DNA of 64,000 nucleotides from an uncultured Oscillospiraceae bacterium (GTDB taxonomy: Bacteria; Bacillota; Clostridia; Oscillospirales; Oscillospiraceae). Both the position numbers and the translations under genes were made by a program. Shown piece by piece: positions 60,823-64,000 of this stretch (positions within the stretch are counted from its first letter, which is position 1; each line of letters begins with the position of its first letter). A model generated the notes under the pieces. It did no database searches. It had not been told where the DNA came from and saw nothing but the letters and a program-made list of their open reading frames with translations. Where the stretch lies: assembly GCA_944386975.1 (NCBI GenBank), contig CALXDC010000002.1, positions 35,532 to 99,531 of the forward strand. Direction: 5' to 3'.

Positions 60823-61209
60823 ATGGGAGAGATCCATCTGACAGCCAGCGAGTGGAACGTATTGGACAGCCTCTGGGAGAAGTCCCCCCAGACGGTGATG
60901 GAGCTGGTGAGTGTTCTGTCTCAGCGGGTGGGGTGGGCCAAGAGCACCACTATCACCACTCTGCGACGGATGGAGGAGAAGGGGCTGGTCCGGGCGGAAG
61001 TGATCGACAAGGCGAAGCACTATACACCCGCTGTGGAGCGGGAGACGGCGGTGGTACAGGAGACCAGCAGTTTCCTCAACCGGGTCTACCGGGGCAGCAT
61101 CGGTCTTATGGTGAGCTCCATGGCCCGGCGGCAGGCACTCACGGAGGAGGACATTCGGGAGCTGCGGGAAATTCTGAAGCACGCGGAAGGAGGGGACAAA
61201 GATGCTTGA
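60823..61209 (+). CDS. BlaI/MecI/CopY-family repressor
   Basis: 128 aa from the ATG at 60823 (GGAGGAG upstream; GTG 60817 possible). Winged helix: LTASEWNVLDSLWEKSPQTVMELV, then STTITTLRRMEEKGLVRAE. The C-terminal dimerisation helix includes the cleavable region VVQETSSFLNRVYRGSI. It should repress its own promoter via the two GGTTTAC operators and be inactivated by the M56 sensor, whose gene overlaps by 8 bases. Confidence 0.92.
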   Translation: MGEIHLTASEWNVLDSLWEKSPQTVMELVSVLSQRVGWAKSTTITTLRRMEEKGLVRAEVIDKAKHYTPAVERETAVVQETSSFLNRVYRGSIGLMVSSMARRQALTEEDIRELREILKHAEGGDKDA

Positions 61210-63718
61210 GTGGATTGTCACATCCAGTCTGCTGATCTTTGTGGTGCTGGCGCTGCGGCTGCTGCTGCGCAACCGGCTCAGCGGCCGGGTGCGGTACGCC
61301 CTGTGGGGGCTGGTACTGTTGCGGCTGCTGATTCCGGTGCAGCTGTTCACCGCGCCGGTGTCGGTGGGGGACTATCTGCCCCAGCCAGACGCCGCCGCCC
61401 TGGAGGAGCGGACCCTCTATGTACTGCCGGTTCAGGAGATCCCCTTGGAGGAGGCGGAGCAGGCCGGGCTGATCCAGACAGAGGAAGGCGGTCTGGCCGC
61501 ATCCGATGCCGACGCCTCCGGATACGCCCGGGTGGAGGGGGACACGGTGCGGCGGTACGCCGGGAAGATCAGCGCGGCGGACTTGGCCCTGTGGGTCTGG
61601 GGGAGCGGCTACGCCCTGGTGCTGCTGGCCCTGCTGTGGTCCAATGTCCGCTTTGCCCGGCGGCTCAAGCGACTGCGCCGCCCTCTGGAGACAGGGGACT
61701 GCCCGCTGCCGGTGTATGAGGCGGAGGGACTTCCTTCCCCTTGCCTTTTCGGATTATTTCATCCTGCAATTTACATAACACCTGAAGTAGAGGCAAACCC
61801 GGTGGTGCTGCGCCATGTGCTGGCCCATGAAACCACCCATTACCGCCATGGAGACCATCTCTGGAGTGTCCTCCGGGCGGTTGCCCTGGCCCTCCACTGG
61901 TACAACCCATTGGTGTGGTGGGCGGTGATCGCCTCCAAGCGGGACGGGGAGCTTGCCTGTGACGAGGGGGCCATCCGTGTGTTGGGGGAGGGAGAGCGGC
62001 AGGCCTATGGTGAAACCCTGCTCCATCTCCTGACGGTGAAGCCGGGTCCCGGCGATCTTCTGGCCTGCGCCACCACCATGACCGGGGACAAGGCGAGCAT
62101 TCGGGAGCGCATTACCCGGATTTCCTGTAAAAGAAAAATCCTTGTCGGTGCATCCGCCGCAGTGATTTTCGCAGCGCTCCTGGCGTGCGTGCTTCTGTTC
62201 TCCCATACGGAGGGACAGGATGACCATTCGTTCATCTACATGGGGCTGGATCGTACCACTGTGGAGGGCACGGAGTCCGGGGAGTCGGTTCTGGAGCTGC
62301 CTTCCTTCCTGGATACGGAGGATCCCTTCCTCCAGCAGTTCAACCAACAGATGGCGCAGATGAAAGCGGCGTATGAGGAATGGGTCGGCGCGGACCCCGC
62401 CAACAGCTGTGAATTGTATGCGTATCCCAGCAGAGGGGAGAGCTGCTATTCCGTTGTGATGGTGGGGAACAAGTGGCCCTCCTACGGCACCGACGGGGAG
62501 CTGCAGAGTTTCTGCTATAGCTGGCGGGAGGAGCGGGCAATTACCGTGGAGGACGCCCTGGCCGCCAGCGGCTGGACAGAGGAGGCCATGCTGAATGCGC
62601 TGTCCACGTATCTCTACGCCCATCTCACAGATTTTGGCTATCCGGAGGATGCCGCATCCCTTGCGACAAATCTGGAGATCGTGGGCTTCCGCCAGCGGCA
62701 GGACGGCGGCTGGGACTTCTTCCTTCAGTATGAGAAGCCGGAGGACCTCTATAGCGACGCCTGGGCCTATCTGTTGACTTTCTCAGACGGTGTGATCATG
62801 AAGGGCGTGGCCATTCCTGCGGAGGAAATCGACGACATCGGCTGCAGCCTCGCGGGACTGACTCCCTACACCACGGAGGGACGCTCGACGGTGATGACCG
62901 CCGACGCCGTCATGGCCGGCATCACGACGGAAGGCATCCTCTACATGGACTATGATCTGGGGGAACCGGAGGAGGTGGCTTCCACTCTACGCCGCGCCTC
63001 CGAGCACATTGTGACCGCAGAGAAGATCGATGAGATACTCTATGACTGGTATGCACTGTGGAATGCGACCATTTACCTCAGCGGAGGCCCGGACAGCTTC
63101 GGAAGCGACGACCGGAATCTTTTGCTCCGGGCCGGCCTTCCGGAGAATGTCGTGGAGGTACGATACAGTGACTGGCCGTTTCGCCACACAGTGTATGTAG
63201 AGGACGAAGCCCTCTATACCCTCCTTCGGGAAGGCTACAACAGCGAGGGCTGGGTGGATCAGGCGGCCGCGGAGCGCTATGCCGCCCAGCTGGACGCCCA
63301 CATGGAGGCCGTTTTGAAAAGTCTCCAGGAGACGGATGCAGAACGGGTAGACTGGACGGATCCTCCTGGGGAAACGGCGGACTACACCGGCTGTGAGCTG
63401 CTGGACTTCCAGGAGATCGCCGTCTATGATGATCTTCTGCCGGGGCAGGTGATTTACCTTTACAGCTTTGACTATGCCATCACTATGGAGCATCCGGAGA
63501 ATATGTTCTGGGTAGGTGGGAACTATCTGGACGGAGAACTGCGGATGCGGGGGATGGACGGCTGCACCTACTTTGCCGCTGCTCTGGATGAGAATGGAGA
63601 TCTGGTAGACACCCGGTTTTTCTGGTACGATCTCTTTTCCGGTCCAAACGAGGCGGCAGGGGAGCGGAATGCCAGAGACGCCATCCTCTCCGGTTTCACC
63701 GGCGATGGGGAGGAATGA
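61202..63718 (+). CDS. M56-family (BlaR1-like) sensor metalloprotease with unusual extracellular region
   Basis: 838 aa. Membrane helices at about 5-21, 33-50, 127-146 and 310-331. HETTH (209-213) and the downstream GELACDE (249-255) form the zinc protease site. A ~70-residue outer loop lies between helices 2 and 3. Residues 332-838 are outside the cell and do not contain the penicillin-binding SxxK domain of BlaR1; they hold acidic repeats and a Trp/Tyr-rich C-terminal half. The signal is unknown. Upstream ribosome site is GAAGGAGGGG. Confidence 0.85.
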   Translation: MLEWIVTSSLLIFVVLALRLLLRNRLSGRVRYALWGLVLLRLLIPVQLFTAPVSVGDYLPQPDAAALEERTLYVLPVQEIPLEEAEQAGLIQTEEGGLAASDADASGYARVEGDTVRRYAGKISAADLALWVWGSGYALVLLALLWSNVRFARRLKRLRRPLETGDCPLPVYEAEGLPSPCLFGLFHPAIYITPEVEANPVVLRHVLAHETTHYRHGDHLWSVLRAVALALHWYNPLVWWAVIASKRDGELACDEGAIRVLGEGERQAYGETLLHLLTVKPGPGDLLACATTMTGDKASIRERITRISCKRKILVGASAAVIFAALLACVLLFSHTEGQDDHSFIYMGLDRTTVEGTESGESVLELPSFLDTEDPFLQQFNQQMAQMKAAYEEWVGADPANSCELYAYPSRGESCYSVVMVGNKWPSYGTDGELQSFCYSWREERAITVEDALAASGWTEEAMLNALSTYLYAHLTDFGYPEDAASLATNLEIVGFRQRQDGGWDFFLQYEKPEDLYSDAWAYLLTFSDGVIMKGVAIPAEEIDDIGCSLAGLTPYTTEGRSTVMTADAVMAGITTEGILYMDYDLGEPEEVASTLRRASEHIVTAEKIDEILYDWYALWNATIYLSGGPDSFGSDDRNLLLRAGLPENVVEVRYSDWPFRHTVYVEDEALYTLLREGYNSEGWVDQAAAERYAAQLDAHMEAVLKSLQETDAERVDWTDPPGETADYTGCELLDFQEIAVYDDLLPGQVIYLYSFDYAITMEHPENMFWVGGNYLDGELRMRGMDGCTYFAAALDENGDLVDTRFFWYDLFSGPNEAAGERNARDAILSGFTGDGEE

Positions 63719-63727
63719 CTCCGTAAC

Positions 63728-63880
63728 CTATAAAAGTGCCGCCGGGAAGCATTGCTTCCCGGCGGCACTTGGCTTCATTGTCGGGAACACCCCGCCGGTC
63801 TCTTCATCCGGTTTCATCACGGCCTGATGTGTTGAAAACGCACCATTTTTACGAGGGTTTTCTAACTTTTTGGATTCCAT
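63728..63880 (-). CDS. Possible 50-aa peptide of unknown function
   Basis: A minus-strand frame begins MESKKLENPRKNGAFSTHQA after a good AGGAGGACATCC ribosome site. It runs through the 63734-63770 hairpin to a stop at 63728, so its last residues are encoded by the hairpin. No family is recognised. It could be a small expressed peptide or chance. The rest of the edge (63881-64000) holds AT-rich sequence with two GTAGAAA repeats and no other feature I can support. Confidence 0.3.
   Translation of the reverse strand: MESKKLENPRKNGAFSTHQAVMKPDEETGGVFPTMKPSAAGKQCFPAALL
63734..63770. terminator. Hairpin after the M56 gene
   Basis: 17-bp stem AAGTGCCGCCGGGAAGC and complement with a 3-nt loop. The A/T-run is better on the minus side (CTTTTAT). 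Confidence 0.7.
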
Positions 63881-64000
63881 AGGATGTCCTCCTGTGCCGT
63901 CTGGTTCGGGGCAAAAGTTGTAGAAAAATTGTAGAAAGTTGTATTGGCACAAAATCGGCTCAATATCGACTTCAAATTGGCACAGCGAATGGTTGCATTG

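Noticed and set aside
1-64000. Mobile elements, prophage, CRISPR arrays, tRNA or rRNA genes
   Set aside because: No transposase, integrase, phage gene, regularly spaced direct repeats, tRNA cloverleaf or rRNA sequence was recognised on reading both strands.

Overview
The window reads as a chromosomal segment of a high-GC, anaerobic, spore-forming Clostridia, most like gut Oscillospiraceae of the Flavonifractor/Intestinimonas/Pseudoflavonifractor kind. This rests on the gene content and order (cdaA-cdaR, remA-gmk-rpoZ-priA-def-fmt-rsmB-rlmN-stp-prkC-rsgA; dxs-tlyA-nadK-argR-recN), on sporulation genes (spoIIM, spoVM, spoIVA, a SPOCS/LysM coat-type protein) and on GC-rich codon use with strong AGGAGG ribosome binding sites. 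The lineage is an inference. I see no insertion sequence, phage, CRISPR array, tRNA or rRNA gene.

Layout. 1-4.3 kb: the 3' end of an SLH-domain protein, a DUF6465 protein, an XRE regulator, and a DUF3343/cysteine-desulfurase pair behind a leader that can fold into a structured RNA. 4.4-21 kb: one long co-directional housekeeping block (c-di-AMP synthesis, J-domain protein, YicC, RemA, Gmk, omega subunit, PriA, Def, Fmt, Zn-protease, RsmB, RlmN, Stp, PrkC, RsgA), many genes overlapping by 1-8 bases. 21-24 kb (minus): gltX-spoIIM with an attenuator-like leader, and a lipoprotein. 24.2-28.3 kb: trpS, a WecA/TagO-type transferase, wecB and an anchored protein. 28.4-33 kb: an amidohydrolase and a three-gene glycosylation module (GtrA flippase, GT2 synthase, GT-C-like membrane protein fused to a DUF6273 domain). 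33-36.8 kb: an ACT/metallo-beta-lactamase protein, a manganese riboswitch with mntP, and a methionine gamma-lyase-family protein.

36.9-43.9 kb is the most striking part. A roughly 650-nt structured non-coding RNA with its own promoter and a closing helix that joins its two ends sits directly upstream of a small multi-pass membrane protein, then dxs, tlyA, nadK, argR and recN. This is the known locus of OLE RNA and its membrane partner OapA, so I call it an OLE ribonucleoprotein locus.

44-47.4 kb: a degenerate M28-type membrane protein, then a T-box leader (candidate TAC tyrosine specifier) controlling an EamA transporter and tyrS. 47.5-50.1 kb: a DivIVA-like protein, a 49-aa membrane peptide, the 24-aa SpoVM and a SPOCS/LysM protein. 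50.2-56.3 kb (minus): TetR regulator, MMPL exporter and a 1045-aa membrane-anchored surface protein in which a long helical region interrupts a GLUG beta-helix. 56.4-59 kb (minus): a polar amino-acid ABC transporter. 59.2-64 kb: spoIVA, then a BlaI repressor with two exact operator copies and an M56 BlaR1-like sensor protease with an unusual extracellular domain.

The genes join cell-envelope, sporulation and translation functions. SpoVM and SpoIVA, 11 kb apart, form the spore-coat basement layer. CdaA/CdaR and PrkC/Stp cover c-di-AMP and Ser/Thr-phosphorylation signalling. Three tRNA synthetases, formyltransferase, deformylase, RlmN, RsmB and RsgA serve translation.
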